Assembly (NCBI RefSeq): GCF_022378355.1
Contig: NZ_JAKMAJ010000013.1
Span: forward strand, 1-64,000
Length of the DNA: 64,000 nt
Reading direction: 5' to 3'
DNA from: Brenneria bubanii
Lineage (GTDB): Bacteria > Pseudomonadota > Gammaproteobacteria > Enterobacterales > Enterobacteriaceae
Both the position numbers and the translations under genes were made by a program. The notes under the pieces were generated by a model. It did not search any database and was not told the DNA's origin. It worked only from the letters and a program-made list of their open reading frames with translations. Numbering within the stretch: the first letter of the stretch is position 1; every line of letters begins with the position of its first letter. Positions 48,848-58,105 of this stretch are shown in pieces.

Positions 48848-50776
48848 TTATTCCTCCAATTGATGAAGACTACGGCTGCGAATCTCTTGATGCAGCTTAC
48901 TGATTACTTCATTGACGTCTATGCTTCCCAAATCTTTGCCTCGGCGGGTACGGACAGCAACTTTTCCTGCCTCTACCTCTTTATCACCGCAGACCAGCAT
49001 ATAGGGAACACGCCGTAAAGTGTGCTCGCGGATTTTAAAGCCTATCTTCTCATTTCTCAAGTCTGCTTTTACGCGAATGCCCGCTTCTTGCAACTTTTTG
49101 GTCAATTCGCTGACATAATCAGACTGGCTATCAGTGATATTCATAATCACCGCTTGCACCGGAGCTAACCAGGTTGGGAAGAAACCAGCGAACTCTTCGG
49201 TAAGAATACCGATGAAGCGCTCCATTGATCCCAAAATAGCCCGGTGAATCATTACCGGCACCTGACGTTCGTTGCTTTCGCCTACATAAGAGGCATTCAG
49301 GCGGCCGGGTAATGAAAAGTCGAGTTGCACCGTACCACACTGCCACGCGCGATCCAAACAATCATGTAAAGTAAATTCAATTTTTGGACCATAGAAGGCG
49401 CCCTCACCTGGTTGATATTCAAACTGAATACCGTTTTCCGTCAGCGCAGCGGCCAGATCGTCTTCTGCCCGATCCCAGGTCTCATCGCTGCCGATACGTT
49501 TCTCAGGACGAGTAGACAGTTTTACCGCGATTTTTTCAAAGCCGAAGGTGCTGTACATATCGTACACCATCTTGATACAGCTGTTTACTTCATCGCGCAC
49601 CTGCTCTTCCGTACAGAAAATATGCGCATCATCCTGCGTGAAGCCACGCACGCGCATCAACCCATGCAGCGAACCCGATGGTTCATTACGATGGCAACTG
49701 CCAAACTCAGCCATGCGCAACGGCAGATCGCGGTAAGATTTCAATCCCTGATTGAAAATCTGTACATGGCCCGGACAGTTCATCGGTTTGATGCAATATT
49801 CGCGATTTTCAGACGAAGTGGTGAACATCGCGTCTTTGTAGTTATCCCAGTGCCCGGTTTTTTCCCACAGCACCCGGTCCATCATGAACGGTCCTTTCAC
49901 TTCCTGATACTGGTACGCTTTCAACTTCATGCGCACGAAGGCTTCCAGTTCGCGAAAAATGGTCCAGCCATCATTGTGCCAGAATACCATGCCCGGCGCT
50001 TCTTCCTGCATATGGTAAAGATCGAGCTGCTTACCGATTTTGCGGTGATCGCGCTTGGCCGCTTCTTCAATACGTTGCAGATAGGCGTTGAGCTGCTTTT
50101 TATCAGCCCATGCGGTGCCATAAATACGCTGCAGCATTTTGTTTTTGCTGTCGCCGCGCCAGTATGCGCCCGATGTTTTCTGCAGCTTGAAGTGATGGCA
50201 AAAGCGCATATTCGGCACGTGCGGACCGCGGCACATATCGATATATTCTTCATGATGGTATAAACCCGGACGATCGTCATGACTGATATTTTCGTCCAGA
50301 ATGGCTATTTTATAAGTCTCGCCACGCGCGGCAAAAGCGTCGCGCGCTTCCTGCCAGCTGACTTTCTTCTTAATGACGTCATAATCTTTATTGGCAAGAT
50401 CATGCATACGCTTTTCAAGCAGATCGACATCTTCCTGGGTCAGGGTACGATCAATATCGACATCGTAATAAAAACCGTTGTCAATCACCGGACCGATGGC
50501 CATTTTAGTGTCAGGCCACAGTTGCTTAATCGCATGCCCCAACAGGTGAGCGCAAGAGTGACGAATAATCTCCAGTCCGGCTTCATCTTTAGCAGTGATG
50601 ATTGCCAACCGGGCATCCTGTTCAATCTTGTCGCAAGCATCCACCAATTCGCCATCGACACGTCCAGCGATGCAGGCTTTCGCCAGTCCGGGGCCAATAT
50701 CAAGGGCGACATCAAGGGGGGAAACGGCATGGTCGTAATGACGCTGACTTCCATCAGGAAGGGTAATAACAGGCAT
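48848..50776 (-). CDS. thrS: Threonyl-tRNA synthetase
   Basis: A 642-residue class II synthetase. The N-terminal TGS domain (1-60), the editing domain with [10 protein letters not shown] (about 73) and a CRGPH motif (about 182), the catalytic core with motif 2 [15 protein letters not shown] (about 350-364) and the C-terminal anticodon-binding domain are all present. The start ATG 50776 follows AAGGGA; the frame runs further upstream without homology. It represses its own translation through the leader operator. Confidence 0.97.
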   Translation of the reverse strand: MPVITLPDGSQRHYDHAVSPLDVALDIGPGLAKACIAGRVDGELVDACDKIEQDARLAIITAKDEAGLEIIRHSCAHLLGHAIKQLWPDTKMAIGPVIDNGFYYDVDIDRTLTQEDVDLLEKRMHDLANKDYDVIKKKVSWQEARDAFAARGETYKIAILDENISHDDRPGLYHHEEYIDMCRGPHVPNMRFCHHFKLQKTSGAYWRGDSKNKMLQRIYGTAWADKKQLNAYLQRIEEAAKRDHRKIGKQLDLYHMQEEAPGMVFWHNDGWTIFRELEAFVRMKLKAYQYQEVKGPFMMDRVLWEKTGHWDNYKDAMFTTSSENREYCIKPMNCPGHVQIFNQGLKSYRDLPLRMAEFGSCHRNEPSGSLHGLMRVRGFTQDDAHIFCTEEQVRDEVNSCIKMVYDMYSTFGFEKIAVKLSTRPEKRIGSDETWDRAEDDLAAALTENGIQFEYQPGEGAFYGPKIEFTLHDCLDRAWQCGTVQLDFSLPGRLNASYVGESNERQVPVMIHRAILGSMERFIGILTEEFAGFFPTWLAPVQAVIMNITDSQSDYVSELTKKLQEAGIRVKADLRNEKIGFKIREHTLRRVPYMLVCGDKEVEAGKVAVRTRRGKDLGSIDVNEVISKLHQEIRSRSLHQLEE

Positions 50777-50960
50777 TATAATTCCCTTATTTGCAGTGGT
50801 GACCCACACGAAAGATCACATACAAAATATTTTCATCTAAATTCAATGGATTATCCATGCTATTCCTCTCTACTCTGCGGAATATATACACATGGCGACA
50901 TAGATCAAAAATGTAGCCTGCGTGACACGGATAACGTCCCGACAATAATACACCCTATGA
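50777..50960 (-). promoter_or_regulatory. thrS translational operator
   Basis: The leader closely follows the E. coli thrS operator. GTGATCTTTCGTGTGGGTCAC (50799-50819 on the minus strand) forms an anticodon-like hairpin with CGT in its loop, mimicking tRNA-Thr, directly before the AAGGGA ribosome-binding site. Upstream, GCAGAGTAGAGAGGAATAG matches the second half of the leader. Confidence 0.85.
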
Positions 50961-51196
50961 TGCAGGTATCAAAGCAAAGTAGAAAGGGGAATCAGCGCAC
51001 GAAAGTCATTGATTATCACGGCATCATGCGCAGTAAACCTTGCTGGCAGTTCACCGACGACAGTCGGTATTGTGGTATCGGCTAGGCCGATAATCCGCCT
51101 TTTTCTCGTGGTTCGACTCAGTTACTGCCATCTCCCCCGCAGGAGACTGACGCTGCCGATAGCCATAAACCGCCTCAGCAGGCTATGCGCCCGGTT
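50961..51196. other. Region between thrS leader and lipoprotein gene
   Basis: About 235 bases. It should contain the thrS promoter (minus strand). A long plus-strand frame runs through from inside thrS but is an antisense shadow. Nothing else is seen. Confidence 0.4.
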
Positions 51197-51619
51197 TTAT
51201 TTCACCTGTTCCATTCTCATGGCTATCTGTGCATATACCGATGCGTATCCCATTAAATCCTGTCTGGATGCCAGAAATGAAGGATTCTGCGCATTGCGGA
51301 AAATCGTGTAATCGCCCTGAGGATAAAAATCACTCACGACGGTATGCCTTATCCCCGCGCTGTCATAAGTATAAATATAGGTGTATCTGTCATTGCCTTT
51401 CGCCCACCCTCTTGCCTTGACATTCATATCGCCATATTTCTCTAAATAATGGATGGATTCAATTACCTGCTTGACAGTAAAGTCCCCTACATCATCAATG
51501 TCGGCTCTGAGGGCGATTCGGCTGTTCATTACGTTTTCAGGCGGGGTTTCGTCCAGGCACCCGGACAAGAAAAATGGGAAAAACAACATAATGAATGCCT
51601 GAGCTATTTTTTTGCACAT
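51197..51619 (-). CDS. Uncharacterised lipoprotein
   Basis: A 140-residue protein with a type II signal peptide (lipobox LSGC, Cys at about residue 21). The mature domain has a patterned alpha/beta sequence (VKQVIESIHYLEKYGDMNVKA, YTYIYTYDSAGIRH). I do not recognise the family. The next residue after Cys is Leu, then Asp, so sorting to the outer membrane is likely. It stands alone, divergent from the broken lysE-type gene. Confidence 0.75.
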   Translation of the reverse strand: MCKKIAQAFIMLFFPFFLSGCLDETPPENVMNSRIALRADIDDVGDFTVKQVIESIHYLEKYGDMNVKARGWAKGNDRYTYIYTYDSAGIRHTVVSDFYPQGDYTIFRNAQNPSFLASRQDLMGYASVYAQIAMRMEQVK

Positions 51620-51833
51620 GATAAAAACCTAGGTTACTTGACCTTATAGCTCTATCGGTTATTTCAGATAAATCTTTAAAAATAGGGTGCAATTAATGGG
51701 TAACGACATCAGTATTCATGGGCATACTTTATCGCTCGCAACGATAGCAGAGCCAATAACAATCTCGGTAACGCGACTGATAACAATTACCATAACCTGT
51801 ATTAATAGATTGTGCTATTTATAGGAAATATTG

Positions 51834-52467
51834 ATGTCGTCACTTACATTATTTATCCCCTTTATACTGACAACGCTCATTTTTGCTTATATCCCTGGTC
51901 CGGCAATGCTATATACCGCCGCACAAACGCTGTCCAGAGGACGTCGTTCCGAGTTGATGGCTTCGCTGGGTATACATTTGGGCGGCTATGCTCATGTCGT
52001 CGCGGCCGCAGCGGGACTGACCATGCTACTCCATGCCTTTTCCGCCCTTTACTCAGGCGTAAAGCTGGTTGGCGCCGCATATCTGGTTTGGCTCGGCATA
52101 AAAATGCTTCGCTTGCATTCATCGCAGCAGGCGGCTGTTGTAACTGCCGAAGCCAGAAAATCGGCTAAGCGGCCTTTATCGAAGTATCACCGTTGAGTTA
52201 CTCAACCCTAAAACAGCCATTTTCTATCTGGCTTTTCTGCCGCAATTTATTGACGCGAAGGCCGCCATTCCGGTCTGGTTGCTGTTCATCATATTAGGCA
52301 GCATTGTGAACCTGGTATTCACTTCTGCGGATATAGTTTGCGTATTGCTGGCGGGATTGGTGATGTCCCGACTGAAGCAATCAAGCCGCGCGCAACGCGT
52401 CATGTAAAGCATCGGCGGAATAACGTTTATCGGACTCGGCGCGAATCTCGCCATACACAGGAATTAA
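51834..52467 (+). pseudogene. LysE/RhtB-type exporter, broken
   Basis: ATG 51834 with AGGAA upstream starts a normal LysE-family N-terminus (AYIPGPAMLYTAAQTLSRGRR, GAAYLVWLGIKM). A single-base indel near 52165-52173 shifts the frame; the other frame gives YRSITVELLNPKTAIFYLAFLPQF. A TAA at 52405-52407 after SRAQRVM interrupts again before IGGITFIGLGANLAIHRN. Two lesions make it non-functional. It is a different lineage from the intact exporter at 17462. Confidence 0.85.
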
Positions 52468-52667
52468 TGTTCGGCAAATAAAGATTGCGCCGCCGTGGTT
52501 TATCCGCCCGGCGTATATCCACCACCGATTAGGCAAATCTGTTAAATAGTCCACTTTATTTAAGTATACGCCGCGTTAATCTTCTAACCGTTCCCTGCAT
52601 ATTTTAGTTTGTTAGCACAACTCTGATCGCAAGATATCGTTGCCAATCCTTTCCTAGGAAATCACGT

Positions 52668-53102
52668 ATGAAAATTAAGTTGTTATCTATCATTCTGACA
52701 GGGTTCTTTGCGGTTGCCGCCTTTGCTGCAAACAATGCAATCAAAGACGGTACTTATAAGGCCGAGACGATCAAATTTGATGATCATGGATGGAAACCAT
52801 TCCTGGCTCTAACTTATCAGGACGGCAAAATTACCGGGATAAAATTTGACTATACCAGCGAGCAAGATGGTCATCTGAAAACATCCGATCAGGCGTACGG
52901 TAAAAGCATGGCTGCCGCAACGGATACATCGCCAGCAATTTACACGGCGCAACTGTCGCAAAGCCTGTTGGCGACGCAAGATATTGAACGCGTCGATGGC
53001 GTAACCGGGGCCACACACTCAACGGAAGACTTTAAAATATTGGCCGCTGCGGCCATTGAGAAGGCGAAAAAAGGCGATTCAGCCACGGCAAAAATAGAAT
53101 AA
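52668..53102 (+). CDS. Exported FMN-binding domain protein
   Basis: A 144-residue protein with a signal peptide (about 1-20, AFA-A) and one FMN-bind domain. The motif DGVTGATHST near residues 110-119 contains the Thr to which ApbE/Ftp attaches FMN. The repeat half (DGTYKAE, YQDGKITGIKFDYTSEQDG) is typical of extracytosolic flavin transfer proteins. A role in periplasmic electron transfer is likely but the partner is not in the window. An AGGAAA ribosome-binding site precedes the ATG. Confidence 0.82.
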   Translation: MKIKLLSIILTGFFAVAAFAANNAIKDGTYKAETIKFDDHGWKPFLALTYQDGKITGIKFDYTSEQDGHLKTSDQAYGKSMAAATDTSPAIYTAQLSQSLLATQDIERVDGVTGATHSTEDFKILAAAAIEKAKKGDSATAKIE

Positions 53103-53160
53103 ATATTGCGTTAACGTGCAGCTATCTCGCAGAGCGCTAAAATGAGATAGCTGCACTCTG

Positions 53161-53265
53161 CTATGACGGTAAACAGGACTCAGCTTCGTTGGTGTAAAAA
53201 CGACAAACCGACTGCCCCATCGCGCATAAAAGCCACATCAACAAATGCATTATCAGGCGCTTCAT
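53161..53265 (-). CDS. Putative 34-residue membrane peptide following yebO
   Basis: ATG 53265 lies three bases after the yebO stop (TAATTGATG) and encodes 34 residues: MKRLIMHLLMWLLCAMGQSV then a polar Cys-containing tail. The hydrophobic N-terminus and tight junction suggest a translationally coupled small membrane protein. I do not recognise it. It could be the degraded descendant of another YebO-linked small gene. Confidence 0.45.
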   Translation of the reverse strand: MKRLIMHLLMWLLCAMGQSVCRFYTNEAESCLPS

Positions 53266-53268
53266 CAA

Positions 53269-53535
53269 TTAACGCTCAGGGATGATATCGTTAAAACCAA
53301 GATCGACATCGTCTCGTTCCGGCAATTTATCCGGGCTTTCACTCACCGTTGTCGGCGCCAGCCGAGCCAATAACGCCAACTGCAGTTGCTGTTGTTCGAC
53401 GATTTCCCGCAACAGCTTAATTTGCTCATTGGCTCTGACGCTCGCCCGGTTGATAAAAAACCAAACCAGTAATAGCAGAAGCGTAACCAATACGGCAAAA
53501 AGCATTTCCAATGTATTCACACCTATTTCGCTCAT
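53269..53535 (-). CDS. yebO: YebO-like small membrane protein
   Basis: An 88-residue protein with one N-terminal helix (about 8-27) followed by FFINRASVRANEQIKLL, nearly the same as in E. coli YebO (FFINRASSRTNEQIELL). The rest is a coiled-coil and acidic tail. The function is unknown. In E. coli it neighbours mgrB, yobF and cspC; here yobF-cspC is 27 kb away and no mgrB is visible in the 180 bases before kdgR. Confidence 0.88.
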   Translation of the reverse strand: MSEIGVNTLEMLFAVLVTLLLLLVWFFINRASVRANEQIKLLREIVEQQQLQLALLARLAPTTVSESPDKLPERDDVDLGFNDIIPER

Positions 53536-53716
53536 AACAATCAGCCAGACGACATCCCACGAACCCCCATATTAACACCAAGCGCTGTGAAAATTCGATA
53601 ATCCCTGCAGGCAATCCAATCCCTCGCTGATACAGCGGCGTCGTTAACCAGAGACGACCGCAAGGCGCGGCAGAGATAGCCTCTCACCAAATTGGGGTTA
53701 ACCGCTTATTTTCAGC

Positions 53717-54508
53717 TCAAAAAGGGTAATCGTGATATCCCATTTGTTCAGAGATATTTCGGGCGGCGGTATGCAGCATGTCAACGTATTGGTGCTTATT
53801 TTCCTCAGAGAAACGGATAGTCGGAAATGAAATGCTCAAGCCGGCGATAACGACGCCGAAGCGGTCAAAAACAGGAACGGCGATGCAGCGAAGTCCCGCC
53901 TCTTGCTCCTCATTATCTTCGCCGTATCCCTGCTCACGCACGACATCCAGTTGCGCCAGCAACTCTTCAAGCGAACAAAGCGTATGCGGCGTGCTGCGGG
54001 TGAACTCAACGCTTCCAAGGCGTTCATTAATCTCTTCACGCTCACGCCAGGCCAGCAGGACCTTGCCAATGGCGGTGCTGTATAACGGATTGCGCCGACC
54101 GATACGGGAATACATGCGCAGATTGTACATAGAGTCAATTTTATGGATATAGACAATGCTGTCTTCATCCAGCGCGCCCAGATGAATGGTTTCCCGCGTC
54201 AGCGCGGACAGCTCACGCATTTGAATATCCGCGCTGCGAATTAAATCAACGTTTTGAAGCGCTTTGGCGCCCAGTTCGAACAGTTTCAACGTCAGCGTAT
54301 ATTTTTCCGACTCGCCTTCCTGAGCCACATATCCCAGGGACTTCATCGTTTGCAGGAATCGATAAACGGTACTTTTGGACATCATCACTCGTTGAGAAAG
54401 TTCGGTAATACCGATTTCACGCTCTTCTCCCAATGCCCGCAAAATACCAAAAACTTTTAGAACCGATGACACTGAATCGGGCTGTTTATCTAAATCTGCA
54501 ATAGCCAT
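53717..54508 (-). CDS. kdgR: IclR-family repressor KdgR
   Basis: A 263-residue IclR regulator with an N-terminal winged helix (GITELSQRVMMSKSTVYRFLQTM, about 33-55) and the C-terminal KDG-binding domain (DEDSIVYIHKIDS, LYSTAIGKVLLAW). KdgR represses pectinase, kdu and kdg genes until 2-keto-3-deoxygluconate binds. Near identity to Dickeya/Pectobacterium KdgR is expected. Possible target in this window: kduD. Confidence 0.94.
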   Translation of the reverse strand: MAIADLDKQPDSVSSVLKVFGILRALGEEREIGITELSQRVMMSKSTVYRFLQTMKSLGYVAQEGESEKYTLTLKLFELGAKALQNVDLIRSADIQMRELSALTRETIHLGALDEDSIVYIHKIDSMYNLRMYSRIGRRNPLYSTAIGKVLLAWREREEINERLGSVEFTRSTPHTLCSLEELLAQLDVVREQGYGEDNEEQEAGLRCIAVPVFDRFGVVIAGLSISFPTIRFSEENKHQYVDMLHTAARNISEQMGYHDYPF

Positions 54509-54740
54509 TTATGTCGTTACCCTATTTGGTTTTTCTTGTTTTAAAAAAAATAGAACAGTGGTTTTAGTATAAAGGGAACGCTTTGATTATGGCAATGGAG
54601 CGACGGCGATAAGCGGGCATGTCGCGCCGCACGCCGGACGCGGAGAAATCACATCACGACGCATACTCGGCGGCTGACGCGAAAATGCAGATGAAACGAG
54701 GTCGGCAGAACGGGCTAACGAACTGAAAATAAAAATAATA

Positions 54741-54760
54741 AAGGCCCGCTAGCGGGCCTT
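54741..54760 (-). terminator. Terminator after htpX
   Basis: A 20-base perfect palindrome, AAGGCCCGCT/AGCGGGCCTT, followed on the minus strand by TATTATTTTTATTTT. Confidence 0.85.
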
Positions 54761-54780
54761 GGGAAAGACGGTGAATCCGG

Positions 54781-55659
54781 TTACTTCAGATAAGCGCCTG
54801 AGCGCAGCGCTTCAATTCGTTTATCCAACGGCGGGTGCGTCATGAATAATTCGCTGAACGATTTGGACTTACCATTGATGCAGAAAGCCATCAGGCTGCC
54901 CTCTTCCTGCGGTTCATAGCTGGTTTTCAGACGTTGTAACGCGGCAATCATTTTTTCACGCCCGACCAGTTTCGCCGAACCGGCATCCGCATGGAACTCG
55001 CGATAGCGCGAGAACCACATGGTAATGATGCTGGCAAGTATACCGAAAACCAGCTCCAGCACCGTCGCAACGGCAAAGTAAATCACAGGGTTGCCGTTGC
55101 CGCTCTCGTTGTCACGGTTGCCCGACAGAAAGCCGGAAGCGAGCTGCGCGATAATTCGTGAAACAAAAATGACGAAGGTGTTAACGATCCCCTGAATCAA
55201 CGTCATGGTCACCATATCGCCATTGGCCACGTGGCTGATTTCATGCGCGATAACCGCTTCCGCCTCATCGCGGCTCATGTTTTGCAACAGTCCGGTACTG
55301 ACCGCCACCAGCGATGCGTCACGGCGCGCGCCGGTCGCGAACGCATTGATATCCGGCGCATGATAAATCGCCACCTGCGGCATTACGATACCAACCTGCT
55401 GAGACTGCGAACGGATGGTTTCCAGCAGCCAACGTTCCGTTTCATTCCGTGGTTGCTCAATCACTTCACCACCGACAGATCGTAATGCCATCCATTTAGA
55501 CATCAGCAGTGAGACAAACGCACCGCCGAAGCCAAACAACCCAGCCATTATCATTAAACCCTGGGCGCTGCTGGATTGAATTCCCGTCAGGCTGAGGATC
55601 AGCCCGAAAACCAACATCACCGCCAGGTTGGTGATCAGGAAAAGCGCAATACGCATCAT
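54781..55659 (-). CDS. htpX: Membrane zinc metalloprotease HtpX
   Basis: A 292-residue M48 protease with four predicted helices. The zinc motif [10 protein letters not shown] starts at about residue 140, with the distant Glu ligand in [14 protein letters not shown] near 222. It helps degrade misfolded membrane proteins together with FtsH and is CpxR-controlled in E. coli. Start [15 protein letters not shown] equals that of E. coli, with GAGAGGAAA upstream. Confidence 0.96.
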   Translation of the reverse strand: MMRIALFLITNLAVMLVFGLILSLTGIQSSSAQGLMIMAGLFGFGGAFVSLLMSKWMALRSVGGEVIEQPRNETERWLLETIRSQSQQVGIVMPQVAIYHAPDINAFATGARRDASLVAVSTGLLQNMSRDEAEAVIAHEISHVANGDMVTMTLIQGIVNTFVIFVSRIIAQLASGFLSGNRDNESGNGNPVIYFAVATVLELVFGILASIITMWFSRYREFHADAGSAKLVGREKMIAALQRLKTSYEPQEEGSLMAFCINGKSKSFSELFMTHPPLDKRIEALRSGAYLK

Positions 55660-55868
55660 AGAAGTTTGATTTCCTCTCGCAGAAAAATAAAAGTTTGTAA
55701 CGCTTACATCGTATGGGCTGCGATGCCATTTTCAAGCATTCTTAACTTTTCAGTCACCAAATCAACATAACTTTACATTTTATAAGGAGAAATCTCGATC
55801 ATAAAAACAGTTTGCCGGCAGAAATCAATAACAAAGTCATTACAGCTACGCGTTTGCAATACGAAAAA

Positions 55869-55886
55869 GGGAGCGATTAAGCTCCC
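55869..55886 (-). terminator. Terminator after yhjX
   Basis: GGGAGC-TTAATC-GCTCCC followed by TTTTTC on the minus strand, 62 bases after the stop. Confidence 0.75.
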
Positions 55887-55947
55887 GATGGAATGATGAA
55901 AAATTATTTTTGACTATAGAGCGTCGATCGTACGCGATGCTTATCCA

Positions 55948-57171
55948 TCAACTTTGCGCATGCGCCATTGTGCCACTCATTGATGACATCGACTGACGTT
56001 TTGGCGGTTTTATCCATAGGGTGATCAGCAATGACGCTACCGACATAATGATAATCGCCATGAAGGTGGCGTGGAAACCGCCCAACTGAGTGGCGATAAA
56101 CGACCCGGACAGCGCGCCAAGACCAAAGCCCTGGTAAATTACGCCATAATTCTTGCTGTGGTTTTTCAGACCGAAGAAGTCACCTACAATGGCTGGAAAC
56201 ACGGTAATGTTGCCGCCGAAGCAAAAAGCGATAGCGCTCACGCAGACAAAGAACAGGAACGGATTTAGCGGCAGGAAGGTCATAACGGAAACCGCAATCG
56301 TGGTAACCAGCAGAGTAAAGGAAATCACCCGCAGACGACCGACGTTGTCTGAAATCGCCCCAAGCACAATGCGCCCGACGGTGTTGAAAATGGCAATCGC
56401 AGACACCGCGTTAGCCGCCGTTGCCATACTCATACCGGCCATTTGAACGCCGATATCCTTTACCACGCCGATCAGATACAGTCCACTCATGCAGGCGGTA
56501 AAAAAGATGATGAACAGCAGGTATGACTCTTTGGTCGCCAGCATTTCAGCCAATGAAAAGTCGTGAACGCGCGCTTGCGCCGACGGGCTATTTTTCACGA
56601 CGGTCGAACCAGGCTCTTTCAACAGCATGCTACCGGCAATAATCATCGCCATCACCATGACGCCCCAATAAAAGAAGGCCGATGAAACACCGACTTCCGC
56701 AATCAGGAAGTGATTGACATACTTGAACAGCAAACTGCCCGTGCCGAAGGCGCCGACGGAAATACCGGCGATTAAGCCCTTGCGTTCCGGAAACCATTTA
56801 ATCAGATTGGATAGCGTCGTGATGTATGCGGTGCCATCGGCAAAACCAACCACCATGCCCATCAACAGATAAACAAACGCCAGCGACGACGCGCCGGCAC
56901 TGGCCATTAATCCCAATCCCAGAGCAATGCCGGCAAACATCGTCAAGCGACGAATGCCGATGCGTTCCTGAAATTTACCGGCAAACAGCGTCGCCACAGC
57001 CAGACTGAAGCTGGTAATCGAAAAGGTGGCGGACACGGAACTCAGTGACCAGCCGAACTGATCAACAAGCGGTTGGTTGAACAGACTCCAGGTATAAATC
57101 GTACCCAGCCCCATTTGCGTAATGATGGTGCCTAAAACAATTAAACCTCGATTCACTGGTTTCGCCTTCAT
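55948..57171 (-). CDS. yhjX: Pyruvate:proton symporter-like MFS protein YhjX
   Basis: A 407-residue MFS transporter of the oxalate/formate antiporter type with 12 predicted helices (LGTIITQMGLGTIYTWSLFNQPL at the N-terminus; LIKWFPERKGLIAGISVGAFG). It matches E. coli YhjX, which is induced by pyruvate through PyrSR. Here it lies directly downstream of pyrS-pyrR, and PyrR-type direct repeats precede it. ATG 57171 has AGGGAAAA upstream. Confidence 0.9.
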   Translation of the reverse strand: MKAKPVNRGLIVLGTIITQMGLGTIYTWSLFNQPLVDQFGWSLSSVSATFSITSFSLAVATLFAGKFQERIGIRRLTMFAGIALGLGLMASAGASSLAFVYLLMGMVVGFADGTAYITTLSNLIKWFPERKGLIAGISVGAFGTGSLLFKYVNHFLIAEVGVSSAFFYWGVMVMAMIIAGSMLLKEPGSTVVKNSPSAQARVHDFSLAEMLATKESYLLFIIFFTACMSGLYLIGVVKDIGVQMAGMSMATAANAVSAIAIFNTVGRIVLGAISDNVGRLRVISFTLLVTTIAVSVMTFLPLNPFLFFVCVSAIAFCFGGNITVFPAIVGDFFGLKNHSKNYGVIYQGFGLGALSGSFIATQLGGFHATFMAIIIMSVASLLITLWIKPPKRQSMSSMSGTMAHAQS

Positions 57172-57323
57172 GGGTTTTCCCTACATCAGAAGTTTGGTCC
57201 GAATAGATCGGTACGCTAAAAAATATAAGCTGATGAGGTGGGGAAACATGTCGCCGAAACACCGTCAGCTTATGTGCTGAAACCAGTATACAAGCGGGCT
57301 GACAGTGGTTGTTCAAATAGGGA

Positions 57324-57354
57324 ATGAGTTGCCTGAAATGCGGAATGAAATGCA
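57324..57354 (-). promoter_or_regulatory. PyrR (YpdB) direct-repeat operator for yhjX
   Basis: On the minus strand, TGCATTTCAT (57345-57354) and GGCAACTCAT (57324-57333) are direct repeats with an 11-base spacer. The reported YpdB sites at E. coli yhjX are GGCATTTCAT repeats with 11-base spacing. The element starts just after the pyrR stop and about 150 bases before yhjX. Confidence 0.7.
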
Positions 57355-57355
57355 T

Positions 57356-58105
57356 CTAAAGACGCATCAATGACCTGAATTCCTTTATTTTGCCGCGGCT
57401 CACCGGCACTTCGAAATCCAGATCGTTAAGACGCAGGATATAAGTATTGTTGAACCAGGGAACAATTTCGCGAATTTTGGTCAGATTGACGCAGTAAGAA
57501 CGGTGGCAACGGAAAAAATATTCATCAGGCAAACGGCTAAAAAACTCAGTGATATTCATCGGCATGATAAATTCTTCACGTCGGGTATAAACCAACGTCA
57601 CCTTCTCCTGCGCGGCGGCATAATAGATATTGTTGATATCCGTCACGATGATACGCTCATCTTTCACCAGATTGATGGTTTGCTGCGTATTTCGCTGCGG
57701 GCTGATACTACCGCCCGCCTCCGCGATCGGCGACGACTGCCGCTGTTGCCACAGCGCCTCCAACTTCTTCAGCATCGTTACGATACGCGACTCGTGGTAG
57801 GGTTTGAGAATATAGTCGAAGGCCTCGACTTCGAAGGCTTCAACCGCATGTTCCTTATAGGCGGTAATAAAAATAATATAGGGCTTGTGGGCGAATTTAC
57901 TGATATTTTGCGCCAGCCAAACGCCATCCAGCGATGGAATATTGATATCGAGAAAAATGGCGTCGACTTCGTTATGTTGCAAATATTTTAATACATCAAG
58001 TCCGTCATCAAAGGTCGCTTCTACGCTGATATCGCTGTGCGCCTTGATAAGGTAGCTCAGCTCTTGCTGAGCCAGAAATTCATCCTCAACAATAATGGCT
58101 TTCAC
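57356..58105 (-). CDS. pyrR: LytTR-type response regulator PyrR (YpdB)
   Basis: A 249-residue regulator with an N-terminal receiver ([19 protein letters not shown]; phospho-Asp in [13 protein letters not shown] near residue 53; Lys in [10 protein letters not shown]) and a C-terminal LytTR DNA-binding domain ([20 protein letters not shown]). It closely follows E. coli YpdB, which senses external pyruvate with YpdA. It overlaps the end of pyrS by four bases. The name should not be confused with the Bacillus pyrimidine regulator. Confidence 0.92.
   Translation of the reverse strand: MKAIIVEDEFLAQQELSYLIKAHSDISVEATFDDGLDVLKYLQHNEVDAIFLDINIPSLDGVWLAQNISKFAHKPYIIFITAYKEHAVEAFEVEAFDYILKPYHESRIVTMLKKLEALWQQRQSSPIAEAGGSISPQRNTQQTINLVKDERIIVTDINNIYYAAAQEKVTLVYTRREEFIMPMNITEFFSRLPDEYFFRCHRSYCVNLTKIREIVPWFNNTYILRLNDLDFEVPVSRGKIKEFRSLMRL

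Noticed and set aside
49412-51085. Long plus-strand frames of 283 and 268 codons across thrS and its leader
   Set aside because: Antisense to thrS; no initiation site, and protein composition is unlike any family.
53536-53716. Possible mgrB between kdgR and yebO
   Set aside because: I translated the minus strand and found no frame resembling the MgrB signature (NMMCDQDVQFF-type segment).
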